A stretch of 64,000 nt of DNA, from NCBI GenBank assembly GCA_027257055.1, contig JAPVLO010000233.1:2604001-2668000 (forward strand), written 5' to 3'. The stretch comes from Cephalopachus bancanus. Taxonomy: Eukaryota > Chordata > Mammalia > Primates > Tarsiidae. Below the pieces are notes generated by a model. The model saw only the letters and a list, made by a program, of their open reading frames with translations. It made no database searches and was not told where the DNA came from. The first letter of the stretch is position 1. Every line of letters starts with the position of its first letter. Positions 1-11,908 of the stretch are shown here, piece by piece. Position numbers and translations under genes: made by a program.

Positions 1-117
1 TTCCCCGGCACCCGACTTCTGCCCTTCAGAGATCCCAGATGCTGAAATCAACGACCAATAGGAAAGTGATGAAACAGACGGAAGGTGCTGGAAGAGTTCC
101 CAGATAAAAGAGTGAGG

Positions 118-401
118 TTATCGGGTGACTCACCTGTCATCCCAGCACTTTGGGAGGCTGAGGCAAGTAGATTGCCTGAATCCACACGTTCGAGACCTGC
201 CCCGGCAACTTGGCGAGACCTCTACAATGAATCAAAAATTAGCCGGGCATGGTAGCGCGCGCCTGTAGTTCCAGCTACTTGGAAGACTGAGGCGGAAGGA
301 TCGCCAGAGCCCAGCAGGTTGAGGCTGCGGTGGCCGTGAGCATGCCACTGCACTCCAGTCTGGGCGACAGAGTGAGACTCTGACTCAAAAAAAAAAAAAA
401 A
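118..401 (+). mobile_element. Alu SINE, type A (worn)
   Basis: Two-armed Alu ending in an A-run at 387-401. The left arm has TTCGAGACC and CAACTTGGCGAG, the linker has AATCAAAAATTAGCC and the right arm has CAGCAGGTTGAGGCTGCGG. The first bases are eroded, so the start is approximate. Confidence 0.9.
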
Positions 402-1676
402 GATCAAGGTTGGCAGACAACAGGAAGACGCAAATGGGAGCTCCCCGTGTGGTGATGGGGCGTGGTGATCCAGTGGTGATCACTGCATGAGAAGCTCCCA
501 GATAAAACGGAAGCTGAACAGGATGTCGCTGGCGTGCCTGGGACTGCAGGCCTGGGACTGCAGGACTGTCCTTCTCTGAGGGAAGCCCGTGGGCAGGCAC
601 GTGTCGATGATTAACAGCACGGCCCTTACCCAGATCCACACCCTGAGGTCTCTTACATCTGGGACCCCCATGATTGAAATACATGTTCACCTCTGTCAGT
701 GCATAGACAAGACAGGTCCCCCAAGCAGGGGATGCCTTGCAGAGTTGCAGCATGGTCGAGGCTACATGGCACGCAAGGGTCATGTAACAGGGTAGAAAGA
801 GCCCCCCTCCCTGGATCCACACACGGCCTCCACCTTCAGCAGTGAAAGGAGAGGGAACCAGGATAGGACATGCTTTGGAGTTGTCTGAAAACTGCCTTGG
901 CGTCTGGAGACGGAAGCAAGATGATCCGGATAAACTTTGAAAAGGCTTCCTTCTGGTTTTCCACCACCTTTCACCTTGTAGGGATGGAAAAAATTCACCT
1001 CCCTTCTATTAGGGGCCCCGCTGGGTCCAGGAACTTCATTGACTTAACGTAGATTGACAGGAGGAAAGCGCGGGGCAGGTTTCCCGTGGCATGGGCACCC
1101 TCGTACGGAAACGTGACGCAGCTAGAGTCAGTTGCACCCTGAACTGGACAGAATGGTCAGCCGTCAAACGTGATCAGGAAAAGGGCTCGGGCCAGGGAAG
1201 GTAACTGGGTAGATGAGTAGCTAGGAAGGTAAGGGTTAGTTTGACAAGGGCTGTTTGTGCAGAATCCCTCCAGCCCAAATTTCTCACATAGGGAGAAAGT
1301 CTTTTGCGTGCACATTCCTTCTTCTGCTTCTAAGAAAAGGCAGGAAGGGCAAAGTGACCTTGTCAAGCACCTTTAACTTAATATGCCAGAATAGCAGATT
1401 TTAACACCTTCAATCCTCCAAACCATCTCCCTGCAAATCAAATGCCCAGTTCACTGGGGTCTTCCAAAGCCTCACGTTGTAAGAACCAACTCATCCTGCT
1501 CCAGGATGTGTGTCACAATAATCTCCCTGCCCTCCATCTGTCAGATGCCTTTTCCCTAAGTTCACTGGGTGGTAGGAAAGCAATCTGATTAAACTTTATG
1601 ATGCATAGGAAATTCCAGCACTCTATGTGGCCTGCCTTTTCATTTTGCCTTCCCTGGTATTTTCCTCTGTCTTTGC
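402..1676. other. Unassigned DNA, no gene seen
   Basis: I recognise no repeat family or exon. There is a tiny tandem duplication of CCTGGGACTGCAGG near 537-565. The frames on both strands are short and show no domain. Confidence 0.5.
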
Positions 1677-1687
1677 CTGCAATTTCT

Positions 1688-1989
1688 TTCTTTCTTTCTT
1701 TTTTACAGTTGGAGTCTCACTCTGTCGCCCAGACTGGAGTGCAGTGGCACATTCCCGGCCACCGCAGCCTCGACCTGCTGGACTCTGGCGATCCTTCCGC
1801 CTCAGCCTTCCAAGCAGCCGGAACTACAGGTGTGTGCTACCACGCCCGGCTAATTTTTTTGATTTATTGTAGAGACGAGGTCTTGCCAAGTTGCCCAGGT
1901 GGGTCTCGAACCCGCGGGCTCAGGCAATCCACTCACCTCGGCCTCCCAAAATGCTGAGATTGCAGGCTGAGCCACCAGGCCCGGCCTGA
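1688..1989 (-). mobile_element. Alu SINE, type A, with TSD
   Basis: The reverse-strand Alu begins with a T-rich tail and ends at the CCCGGCC head. The target-site duplication CTGCAATTTCT is at 1677-1687 and 1990-2000. The B-box region reads GGGTCTCGAACCCGC in plus orientation. Confidence 0.95.
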
Positions 1990-2307
1990 CTGCAATTTCT
2001 AACAACGTCTGGGTTCAAAATTGATACACGCGATAGTTTTCAACCAGGGTAATTATCAGGACCACTTGGGGAGCTTTACAAAACATACCTAAATCCCTTA
2101 CCTTGAGATCCTAGCTTGGCAGGTTTTGGAGTGTCTGCATTTAAAAAAAATCTTCCCGGGTGATTCGAGTCAGTATCCCTGGCAAAGAATTCTTGCACAG
2201 AAGAGTCTGATTCTCCTTGTTGCTTTCCTTAATGGATGGAACATTTACCTTTCATGTTAGTTTCTTAGTAATATTAGACTCAGCTTCCCAGGAGGTCATC
2301 GTTTAGT

Positions 2308-2619
2308 TTTTTTTCTGTCTTTTTTTTGATGGAGGAGAGGTCTCACTCTGTCACCCAAGCTAGAGTACAGTGGCACGATCATGGCTCACCGCAGCCTCGA
2401 CCTCCGGGACTCAGGGAATCCTTCCCCCTCAGCCTCCTGTGTGACTGGGACTACATGCACGCGCCACCATGCCTAGCTAATTTTGTGTGTGTGCGTGTGT
2501 GTGGACATGAGGGTCTCGCTATGTTGCCTAGGCTGTTCTCAAACTCCTGGATTCAAGCGATTCTCCCACCTTGGCCTCCCAACATGCTGGGATTATAGGT
2601 GTGAGCCGTCACACCCAAG
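2308..2619 (-). mobile_element. Alu SINE, type O
   Basis: An older AluJ-like copy with a GT-rich linker (2485-2503). Its head abuts the TSD of the next Alu, so the younger element landed at its edge. Confidence 0.9.
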
Positions 2620-2636
2620 CTGGTTTCTTTTCTCTT

Positions 2637-2922
2637 TTTTTTTTTTTTTTGAGTTGGAGTCTCACTCTGTTGCCCAGACTGGAGTGCAGTGGCCGCTTCC
2701 GGCCACCGCAGCCTCGACCTGCTGGGCTCCGGCGATCCTTCTGCCTCAGCCTTCCAAGTAGCCGGAATTACAGGCATGCACTACCATGCCCGGCTGATTT
2801 TTTGACTTATTGTAGAGATGAGGTCTCGCTGCCCAGGCGGGTCTCAAACCCGCGGACTCAGGCAATCCACTCACCTCAGCCTCCCAAAGGCGCGGGATTA
2901 CAGGCTGAGCCACCGAGCCCGG
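2637..2922 (-). mobile_element. Alu SINE, type A-del, with TSD
   Basis: A 17-bp duplication, CTGGTTTCTTTTCTCTT, flanks it at 2620-2636 and 2923-2939. The left arm lacks the ACTT-containing stretch (TCTCGCTGCCCAGGCGGGTC in plus orientation). The head carries the GGCGCGGGATTACAGG form. Confidence 0.95.
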
Positions 2923-2939
2923 CTGGTTTCTTTTCTCTT

Positions 2940-3809
<870 letters not shown>

Positions 3810-4510
3810 AGTGGGGGAGAGGGTACAATTTCCGTCCTTGTAGCCTTCTCCCAAGATTACCAAGGTGAAGGGATGGAAGAAGGATCTTTGCCAAGGTATT
3901 TGGAAACATGTCAATGATGTCCTTGCAGACGAGGTAGAGAAATGCAGTCCAAATGATAGGCAGGTTGTTGACTGTTCAAGTGACTGCATTCAAGGATATT
4001 AACTACCGGACCTGCTCTGCACTAGAAAGAAGTCTTTAATACCATGCTGTAGGGTCTTGCACTTGATCTTATTCTCCAGGTGTTTCAATTCAAGGTGACG
4101 ATAAAGGTGTCAGATTTCCAGATGACCCAATGCTGGGAAGAACAGGGTATGCTTGAGATTATTAAAACAAAATTTAAAAAGAGCTCAGTAAGATAAAAGA
4201 GAGTTGAAATGAGCAAAATGAAATGTAAAGAAATGAAGGAAGGCAGGAACAGATGGGAAGTTCTACCCGTATCTATTATCCGATGCTTAAGATAGGGAGA
4301 GCTGGTCCACCAGTCACCGTGTGACAGTCACCTCCAACATGCGTCACTCAGGGGATTCCAGCTTCCCGGAGTTGATCAGGAGAGGCTCTGAGGATCTTTA
4401 GGCAGGTCAGTGGATCACGGCAAGTGAGAGGAGCCCTGGAACGCTCATGCCCACCCAGTAACCCACATCCACCGCACTTGGTTCCTCTGCTGAGTCTGGC
4501 ACTTACACAG
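3810..4510. other. Unassigned DNA
   Basis: No gene or repeat is recognised. Purine-rich around 4150-4260. Confidence 0.45.
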
Positions 4511-4514
4511 GACA

Positions 4515-4750
4515 TGACAGTTAGGTTATCCGTGCAACTGTCTTGGCTCCTAAATGGAAAACTTCCCTAGGATAAGGACCACGTTTTACCTGTTTCTGAG
4601 TTCCCAGGACCGTGGTACTGGCATAGGCACAGAATAGGAGTTTCCACAGCAGGGATTTGTGTTTATTTTGTTCACTACTGTATCCATGGGACTTAGAACA
4701 ATGCCTGGCAGGAGGCAGCCTCAATCCATATTTGTTGAAAGAACGAGTGA
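4515..4750 (+). mobile_element. L2 LINE 3' end
   Basis: The order of motifs matches the L2 3' end: GGATAAGGACCACGTTTTACC, then ACTTAGAACAATGCCTGGCA and TATTTGTTGAAAGAACGA at the terminus. The 5' part is missing. Confidence 0.75.
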
Positions 4751-5967
4751 CATATGTAGGTGCTTAATCAATCTCAGCCATTCGTTCTTGGCATGGCAAG
4801 GCATGTCCTGTTAATAAGTCACAGCTCGACTAATCTGAAACCTTCAGGGACTCGACATCCTTTTTCTCTTCCGCTTTTCGATTCTTAGTCTGTTCCCACC
4901 TCTGCCTCGAGTGTGGGTTTCATCAGAAAAGCCCAAATAAGACAAAGAGTCTGGTGATCCTTTGTGAAGAGATTCTCGACATAACGATTGGTTACCCTTC
5001 ACCAGGAAGTGAAGTGCACCGGTGGATCTGGCTTCAGGTTTTAACTCGGACAGACATCGATGACTTTGGGCAGCATCTTGTTTTCTCGAAGCCTTGATTT
5101 TCTCTTAAACGTGGATAAAACGCTTCTTCCAGAAGGTAGATATGGTGCATATACCACAAGGTGCAGTCTTCGTCAGTGTCACCCCTGTTACTATTTCACC
5201 AAGACATTGGCTCCTGGAAGGGCTGTGAAAGTTGGAGGATCTCTCTCCAGGAAGAATCAGGGAAGAAGAAATTGGAAATTGCCGAAGGCTTGCCTCCGGG
5301 CTTAATTCTTTTGCATGTCAAAGCACCTCCTCCTATTAGTCAAGGAAGCTCCTTGGAGGGAGAAGCAGAGGCTCTGCACTGTGGAGGGGAGCTCTGTCTC
5401 CATGGTAACAGCAGAGGGATTCTGATGCGGGCACACCTGGCGTTCTCAGGTTCCTCTGCCATATGGCATCGCGTGTATTTCATCAAGAAGGAAAAAAGTT
5501 GCCTTGACCTCCCTGGTGCAGTGCACAAACTCCTTCTCTGTCACACACACACATGTGCACACACACACGCCCCTCAACACCCTAATCCAAGCCACAGAGA
5601 TTGGAGACACAGTTGCGAAAGCCGTTGAACCAAACAAAGGGCCAGGATAGTTCCTCTGGCTTCAGTGCGGTGCCCGGAAGAGAGGTACCGGCCCAGATGT
5701 CTTTTCTATGAGCCTGGTGGAGACCCGTGCCCCCACTCCTCTGGCTGATCCATAAGGTCACCCCGTTCCTGACCTGCTGGATGCGGTATCGCGCCCTTGA
5801 CCATGAATCATCTCATGACACCATCTGTAAAAGCAACCTCTCAAATTCTCCCTACACAGAAATGACATAGAAATGACCATTACATATAAATGGCCAGGAG
5901 ATGCTGGACTTTGAACTAGTTTAAAGGGAAGCAAGACTTCCGGATAGGATTTTTAAAAGTGCAAATG
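4751..5967. other. Unassigned DNA with a short CA-rich tract
   Basis: No exon or repeat family is recognised. A CA/TG-rich tract lies near 5542-5570. Confidence 0.45.
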
Positions 5968-6545
5968 AGCCTGGGCGCGGTGGCTCATGCCTATCATCCC
6001 TGCACTTTGGGAGGTGGAGGCCAGAGGAGTCCCTGAGCCCAGGGGTTCAAGACCAGCCTAGACAACTTGGCAAGACCTCGTCTCTACAATCAGTTTTTTT
6101 ATTTTTTTATTTTTTTGAGTTGGAGTCTCACTCTGTCACCCAGACTGGCGTGCAGTGGCCGCTCCCAGCCACCGCAGCCTCGACCTGCTGGGCTCCGGTG
6201 ATCCTTCCGCCTCAGCCTTCCAAGTAGCTGGAATTACAGGCGCGTACTACCACGCCTGGCTGATTTTTTGATTTATTGTAGAGATGAGGTCTCGCCTGCC
6301 CAGGCGGGTCTCGAACCCGCGGGCTCAGGCAGTCCACTCACCTCAGCCTCCCAAAGGCGCGGGATTACAGGCTGAGCCACCGAGACTGGCTACAATAAGT
6401 TTTTTAAAAATTAGCCAGCCGTGGTGGCGCGTGCTTGTAGTCCCAGCTACTTGGAAGGCTGAGATGGAAGGATCGCCTGAGCTCAGCAGGCTGAGGCTAT
6501 GGTGGCCATGAGCGTGCCACTGCACTCCAGCAAGACTCTGACTCT
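5968..6545 (+). mobile_element. Alu SINE split by a second Alu
   Basis: The left arm is at 5968-6091 and the right arm at about 6400-6545, both on the plus strand. They are separated by a reverse-strand Alu inserted in the linker. The right arm ends in a TTAA-repeat tail instead of pure A. Confidence 0.9.
6101..6389 (-). mobile_element. Alu SINE, type A-del, nested in an Alu
   Basis: Inserted in the linker of the host Alu. The host linker CTACAATCAGTTTTTT at about 6085-6100 recurs as CTACAATAAGTTTTTT at 6390-6405. It has GGGTCTCGAACCCGC and the GCCTGCCCAGGC deletion form. Confidence 0.93.
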
Positions 6546-6568
6546 AATTAATTAATTAATTAATTAAG
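6545..6568. repeat. TTAA/ATTA tandem repeat
   Basis: Six units of a 4-bp repeat, grown in the tail of the preceding Alu. Confidence 0.95.
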
Positions 6569-7444
6569 CACAGGCAGCCTGTGGCTGTCAGGTGACAAGG
6601 CCAAAGAGCCATGGCTACGTGGAGCCGTCCTGCTGCACTTCGGAAACCAATGTATAAGACCTTAATGTTAAAGAAGACGTCAGACACCGGGGACAAAAGT
6701 CACTGTCCCTCGCGGCATGTCAAAGTCTTCCTTTTGAACAGGCGTCTTACTGATTTGGCTTCTTCACACGGCGTTCCCCGAAAACCCATTTAAATGAACA
6801 GAACACCCTGCTCCGGCCTGCTTGGGGGCAATCCTCGTGGCCTGGGTATGTTTTGCTTCACAAAGGGCCTTTGAAGACAGCGCCTTCAAAAGCCACACTT
6901 GAGAAATGTTGGAACGCAGGGTGGAGAAATGTTGGCTCACTGCTGGTGCTTCTGGTGGGGTGTTTTTAAAGTGCCTTGGGTAGCCTACTTGGTAAGAAAT
7001 GCGCATAACCAAATGCACCCACCATTCATGGGAAAGTGAGCCAGCCGCGCTCTAGAAAGTCTGTTGTGTATGTTTTGAAACTGGCTGGATGTGCAAGGTT
7101 CCTGGATCGTGACTTCATTTTATTTTGTGGAAAAGGCATTGTGCATAAAGCAATGAAAACCTTTCTTTCCGTGTCTCGGCAACCTTTTGGCAAGCTCACT
7201 GGCTCGTTCTCTCAGCAACCTCTCCACCCCTCTGGGTCACGAGGGATTGTCTTGGAATGTTAAAGGGAGCTACAGATCTCTCGAAGCATATGTCACGGCT
7301 CCTAAAAATGCCAGGAAAGATTGTGCTTTGGATTCCAACCCAGACGAAGCAGCCCTATCCCTACCTGCTCCTTCCTCGTACAACTAAAAGACCCTGGGCA
7401 TAACAACAACAAACATTAAAAAAAACATTAAAAGACTCTGAAGT
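6569..7444. other. Unassigned DNA
   Basis: No gene or repeat is recognised. Short frames near 6600-7400 have no recognisable domain. Confidence 0.45.
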
Positions 7445-7445
7445 G

Positions 7446-7724
7446 GCCAGGCATGGTGGCTCATGCCTGTAATCCCAGCATTTTGTGAGGCTAAGGCAGG
7501 AGGATCGCTTGAGCCTCAGGAGTTCAAGACCAGCCTGGGAAATATAGCAAGACTTCATCTCTACAAAAAAAATTAAACAATTAGCCAAGCATGGTGGTGC
7601 GAGCCTGTAGTCTTAGCTACTTGGGAGGCGGAGGCAGGAGGATCACCTGAGCCTAGGAGGCTGAGGCTGCTGTGAGCCATGAATGTCAAAATGAGACCCC
7701 AACTCAAAAAAAAAAAAAAAAAAA
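7446..7724 (+). mobile_element. Alu SINE, type O
   Basis: AluJ-like copy with an A-run at 7706-7724. The following Alu inserted next to this tail. Confidence 0.92.
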
Positions 7725-7731
7725 GACTCGA

Positions 7732-8021
7732 GCCGGGCTCGATGGCTCAGCCTGTAATCCTGTGCTTTGGGAGGCTGAGGTGAGTGGATTGCCTGAGCCC
7801 GCGGGTTCGAGACCCGCCTGGGCAGGCGAGACCTCATCTCTACAATAAATCAAAAAATCAGCCGGGCGTGGTAGTGCGTGCCTGTAATTCCGGCTACTTG
7901 GAAGGCTGAGGCGGAAGGATCGCCGGAGCCCAGCGAGTCGAGGCTGCGGTGGCCGGGAGCTGCCACTGCCCTCCAGTCTGGGTGACACAGTGAGACTCCA
8001 ACTCAAAAAAAAAAAAAAAAA
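7732..8021 (+). mobile_element. Alu SINE, type A-del (good exemplar)
   Basis: It shows the whole lineage haplotype: ATGGCTCAGCCTGTAATCC, GCGGGTTCGAGACCCGC, GGGCAGGCGAGACC (ACTT missing), ACAATAAATCAAAAAATCAG and CGCCGGAGCCCAGC. The TSD AAAAAAGACTC lies before 7732 and again just after 8012. Confidence 0.95.
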
Positions 8022-8860
8022 GACTCTAACAGGCAGAAAAAAGATGGCATACTTCCCAGCATCCCCAGGCCTGGAGGAATTACACAGTGCCTGTTGGGGA
8101 GGCTTCCCCAAGTTTCTATATTGCCTCCTGTATATTTCAGACGGGCTGCAGTGGAAGGCTCCAACCTGGAACTGCCAACAAAAGTCTCCAGGAAAGCCTG
8201 TTTTCCATGGCTAAAACACCAAGAAAAAGATGGCCTGACAAGAGAAAACCTTTCTGGCAATCCTCGTCCTCCTCCGGCCTCCTCCGGCTTCCCCCTGGGA
8301 TTTCAGCGGGGCCGCCCTTGGAGCCGCCTCGGCCCTCCCGCCTCCAACACTTTCCTTCCCCTGCTCTGTGGGCTGAGTGCAGCTCTCCTCTTCCCCCTCT
8401 GACATAGGGCTATGACTCTCTCATGGAATGCTGTCTGTGGGCTGAGGGGGTGTCTGAACTTCCAGCCTCTCCTCTGTGGACACAGATCATGCCCTGAGTT
8501 CCCCAGGGGGGCCGTGTCCATGGAGTCCAGCAGCTAGCTGGGCCTTACACTCACCCAGCATCTGAGCAGCAGACTGCGTGAGCGGCAGGGCGGGCTGTCA
8601 CCCACTCCTCGTCTCCTTCCCTGGTGCCAGAGGCCCAGCCCAGCGGCACAAAGCAGTGTCATCGGCCCTCCCCCTTCCCACTCCAGGTGTCAGGGAGATG
8701 GGGAGTGAGCTCACACTACCCCTTGGAGGCAGTGGGACGGTGTGAGTTTACACCCTATTTTTGCTAGGAAGGTATCTGTGGGGTTGAGCCATGCCTTTAT
8801 AGATTCAAGAAGTTGAGTGAAACCCAAATGGTGGGAAACCTGGGTGAATCAAAGCAAAAC
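8022..8860. other. Unassigned GC-rich DNA
   Basis: Overlapping frames at 8087-8407 code only low-complexity Pro/Ser-rich peptides. I recognise no exon or promoter. Confidence 0.4.
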
Positions 8861-9101
8861 TTTTAAAAGATGAAGCAAAAAATAAAAAAGCTTGAAAGTG
8901 GCCAGAAGGAAACAACTCATTATGTAGAACACCAATTCGAATGACAGTGGATTTGTCATCTGAAACTATGGAGACCGGAAGGAGCTGGGATAGCGTTTTC
9001 CAAGTATTGAAAGAAAGGAACCATCATTCAGGAATAAAGGAGCAATAAAGACATTATCAGACAAAAACTAAGAGACCCGTGCTTAAGAATAACTAGAGGA
9101 A

Positions 9102-9394
9102 GCCGGGCTCGGTGGCTCAGCCTGTAATCCCGCACTTTGGGAGGCCAAGGTGAGTGGATTGCCTGAGCCCGTGGGTTCGAGACCCACCCGGGCAACTTGG
9201 TGAGACCTCATCTCTACAATAAATCAAAATGAGCCGGGCTTGGTAGCGTGCACCTGTAGTTCTGGCTACATGGAGGGCTGACATGGAAGGATTGCCAGAG
9301 CCCAGCAGGTTGAGGCTATGGTGGCCGGGAGCGGCCATTGCACTCCAGTCTGGGTGACAGAGTGAGACTCCAACTCAAAAAAATAAAAAATAAA
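9102..9394 (+). mobile_element. Alu SINE, type A, with TSD
   Basis: The TSD AATAACTAGAGG is at 9088-9099 and 9395-9406. The B-box stem carries a paired change, GTGGG with CCCAC. It lies inside the old L1. Confidence 0.95.
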
Positions 9395-9406
9395 AATAAC
9401 TAGAGG

Positions 9407-9696
9407 GGCTGGGCACAGTGGGGCGTGCCTGTAATTCAGCACTTTGGGGGGCTGAAGCCGGAGAATCGCTTAAGCTGAGGAATTCGAGGCCAGCCTGGAC
9501 AACATAGTGAAACTCTGTCTCTACAAAAAAATTTTAAAAATTAGCTGAGCCAGAGGACACGTGCCTGTAGCCCCAGCTACTTGAGAGGCTGGGGTGGAAG
9601 GCTTGCCTGAGCCCAGGAGGTCAAGACTGCCGTGGCCATGATAATGCCACTGTGCTCCAGCCTGAGGGACAGAGTGAGACTCCCCCATCTCAAGAA
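9407..9696 (+). mobile_element. Alu SINE, type O-like, at the same site
   Basis: It directly follows AATAACTAGAGG and is closed by AATAGCTAGAGG at 9794-9805, after a long AAAG-repeat tail. It shares its target site with the preceding Alu. Confidence 0.9.
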
Positions 9697-9715
9697 GAAA
9701 GAAAGAAAGATAGAT

Positions 9716-9770
<55 letters not shown>

Positions 9771-9786
9771 AAAGAAAGAAAGAAAG
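9697..9786. repeat. AAAG tandem repeat (Alu tail)
   Basis: About 22 units of a 4-bp repeat with a short TAGA interruption, grown from the Alu A-tail. Confidence 0.97.
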
Positions 9787-10185
9787 GCAAAAGAATAGCT
9801 AGAGGAATTTCTCTCAAAATAAAGGAAATAAGGAAATGGTAACAAAAAGAAGGCTTGAACTTCAGAAAGAAGATCAGGAAGGGCAAAATTAGGAGTAGAC
9901 TATCTTATTCCTCAGTAGTTTCTTAAATCGTATTTGATGGTTGAAGCAGAAGTTATAACACCATCTGGCGTGGTGTTCAATGTATGTGTAGAAAGGACTT
10001 AAGACAAGGACAGCTAAAAAGTGGGGAAAGTAAAGAGACTAAATGGAAACCGGGTTTCTATTCTTGAATGAAGCGGTCAACTTCAACACAAGTAGACTGT
10101 GTGAGTGATGTGTATATATTGTAATATCTAGAGCAACCACTAAGAAAACTGTGCAAAAAAAGTATTGACAAACATCATAAACACA

Positions 10186-10945
10186 GTCATGTGTTGCATA
10201 ATGATGTCTCAGCCAATCATCATTATGCATTCGAAGGGACCCCCAAAAACTGAAATTATCTTTTGGAGGACGGGCCCCTTGTAGTCCAGGCTTCTCCTGC
10301 TAGGAGAGTGTCCTAGGAACCCATCGGCATCAGTGTGCCAGCTAGTGGTGTTGTAACGGGCTGCTTTTGGCTTCAGTGAATTTTCTTTGGGAGATCCTTT
10401 CAATGCGTTTGCCCATTTTGTGACGGGTGATTTACCAGCGCACCTGCCCACACGGCTGAGTGTTCAGTAGTTTTTGACCCAAACCAGCATGACCCCCATG
10501 CCTCACCCTCCCTCTTCACCCCTCTCCCCATCTCACCCTGAGCAACTTTTTTTGTGGTTGTTTCCCTGGATATAAAAAGTCCTCAAAGGGAAATGTTTTG
10601 CTGATGTAGAGGAGGTGAAACAAAAAATGGCAGAAGCACTAAAAGGCATCAAAATTGACGGGTTCAAAAACTGTTTGGGCAGTAGAAAAAGCATCTCGAT
10701 AGGTGTATTGCATCCAATAGAGAGTACTTGGAAGGTGACTGAAGTTTAAACATGTAAGAATAAATACACACGTTTTTATAAATAAATTCTGGATTGGGGG
10801 GGTTCTCCCCTCATATATGACATAAACTTATAATGCAGCTGAAAAATTCCTGTCACCAAGTAACATCATCATGCAACCCATGACGTGTTTGTGGTGATGC
10901 TGATGTCAGCAAACCTACTATGCTGTTAGTCATTTAAAAAGTGAA
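10186..10945 (+). mobile_element. Tigger/MER2-like DNA transposon fragment
   Basis: The left end CAGTCATGTGTTGCATAATG resembles the Tigger1/MER2 terminus. Right of the nested mariner, 10812-10945 carries CCTGTCACCAAGTAACATCA and TGTTTGTGGTGATGCTGATG, which I associate with the same family. The element sits in the old L1 and is split at about 10231-10811. The far end is lost or disguised by the Alu at 10950. Confidence 0.55.
10231..10811 (+). mobile_element. Internally deleted mariner transposon
   Basis: Imperfect terminal inverted repeats: GGGACCCCCAAAAACTGAAA on the left, and the reverse complement of TCTGGATTGGGGGGGTTC on the right. Roughly 10495-10743 translates, with stops and frame damage, as the C-terminal part of a mariner transposase: a PHPPSSP-like stretch, then KVLKGK and VEEVKQKMAEALKGIKID. 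The N-terminal DNA-binding part and most catalytic residues are missing. It is nested in a Tigger-like element that is itself nested in an L1. Confidence 0.75.
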
Positions 10946-10949
10946 AAAA

Positions 10950-11236
10950 GCCAGGCTCGGTGTCTCAGCCTGTAATTCCGCGCCTTTGGGAGGCTGATGT
11001 GAGTGGATTGCCTGAGCCTGCGGGTTCGAGACCCGCCCGGGCAACTTGGCGAGACCTCATCTCTACAATAAATCAAAAACTAGCCGGGCGTGGTAGTGCG
11101 CGCCTGTAGTTCCAGCTGTTTGGAAGGCTGAGGCGGAAGGATTGCCGGAGCCCAGCAGGTCGAGGCTGCAGTGGCTGGGAGCGGCCACTGCACTCCAGTC
11201 TGGGTGACAGAGTGAGACTCCAACTCAAAAAAAAAA
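10950..11236 (+). mobile_element. Alu SINE, type A, with TSD
   Basis: AAAAGTGAAAAAA occurs before and after. The element has GCGGGTTCGAGACCCGC and CAACTTGGCGAG, so it is the undeleted type A form. Confidence 0.93.
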
Positions 11237-11394
11237 AAAAGTGAAAAAAAAGTAGTAAAACGCATATGGAATGAGAGTTGTATCTTGTTCTATACATTTT
11301 CTAGAAAGAAAATTATTTTCCTACTACTGTACAAAATGTATTTGTATTTTTTTTCAGGAACTGCCAAAATTTTAGTGTTTAATAATTAATAGGT

Positions 11395-11565
11395 CATTGT
11401 CTTGATCAGCTATGGTGTGGCCATGTGCTTTTTGAGCTGTGGCCAGGCCATGTTTTCTTAAGCTTTGTCCCCCTTCCCTACCTTGGGGAGGTGAATCGTC
11501 TCTCTCTCTCTCTCTCTAATTTACTTTCTAAGTAAATTATATTCTCCAATCTAAAAAAAAAAAAA
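11395..11565 (+). repeat. CT-rich poly(A) repeat, single-unit copy
   Basis: One unit: a head with TTTTTGAGCTGTGG and TGTTTTCTTAAGCTTTG, then CCTTGGGGAGGTGAATC, a TC tract, AATTTACTTTCTAAGTAAA, CCAATCT and an A-tail at 11553-11565. It matches the second unit of the copy at 20326-20649. I cannot assign a family. Confidence 0.7.
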
Positions 11566-11567
11566 GA

Positions 11568-11590
11568 AGAGAGAGAGAGAGAGAGAGAGA
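11568..11590. repeat. GA microsatellite
   Basis: About 11 GA units just after the A-tail of the CT-rich repeat. Confidence 0.95.
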
Positions 11591-11616
11591 CACGATAGTA
11601 TATCAGATAGAATTGA

Positions 11617-11908
11617 GGCCAGGTCAGTGGTTCATGCCTATAATCCCAGCCAAGAAGGCAGGATTGCTTGAGCCCAGGATTTCGAGACCAGCCTGGGCGA
11701 CATAGCGAGACCTTATCTCTACAGAAAAAAATTTAAAAATTAGCTGGGCATGGTGGCACACACCTGAAGTCTCAGCTACTTGGGAAGCTGAGGCAGAAGG
11801 CTCACATGAGCCCAGGAGGTCGAGGCTGCAGTGAGCTGTGATCATGCAATGGCTCTCTAGCCTGGGTGACAGGGTGAGACCCCCAACTCAAAAAAATTTT
11901 AAAAAAAA
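11617..11908 (+). mobile_element. Alu SINE, type O
   Basis: Old copy lacking about 10 bp around the CACTTTGGGAGGC segment. It is flanked by AGATAGAATTGAG and AGATGGAATCCTA, a worn TSD in L1 sequence. Confidence 0.88.

Noticed and set aside
7790..7830. Possible tRNA gene from the GGGTTCGAGACCC box
   Set aside because: No acceptor stem or anticodon arm surrounds it; it is the left arm of a 7SL-derived Alu.
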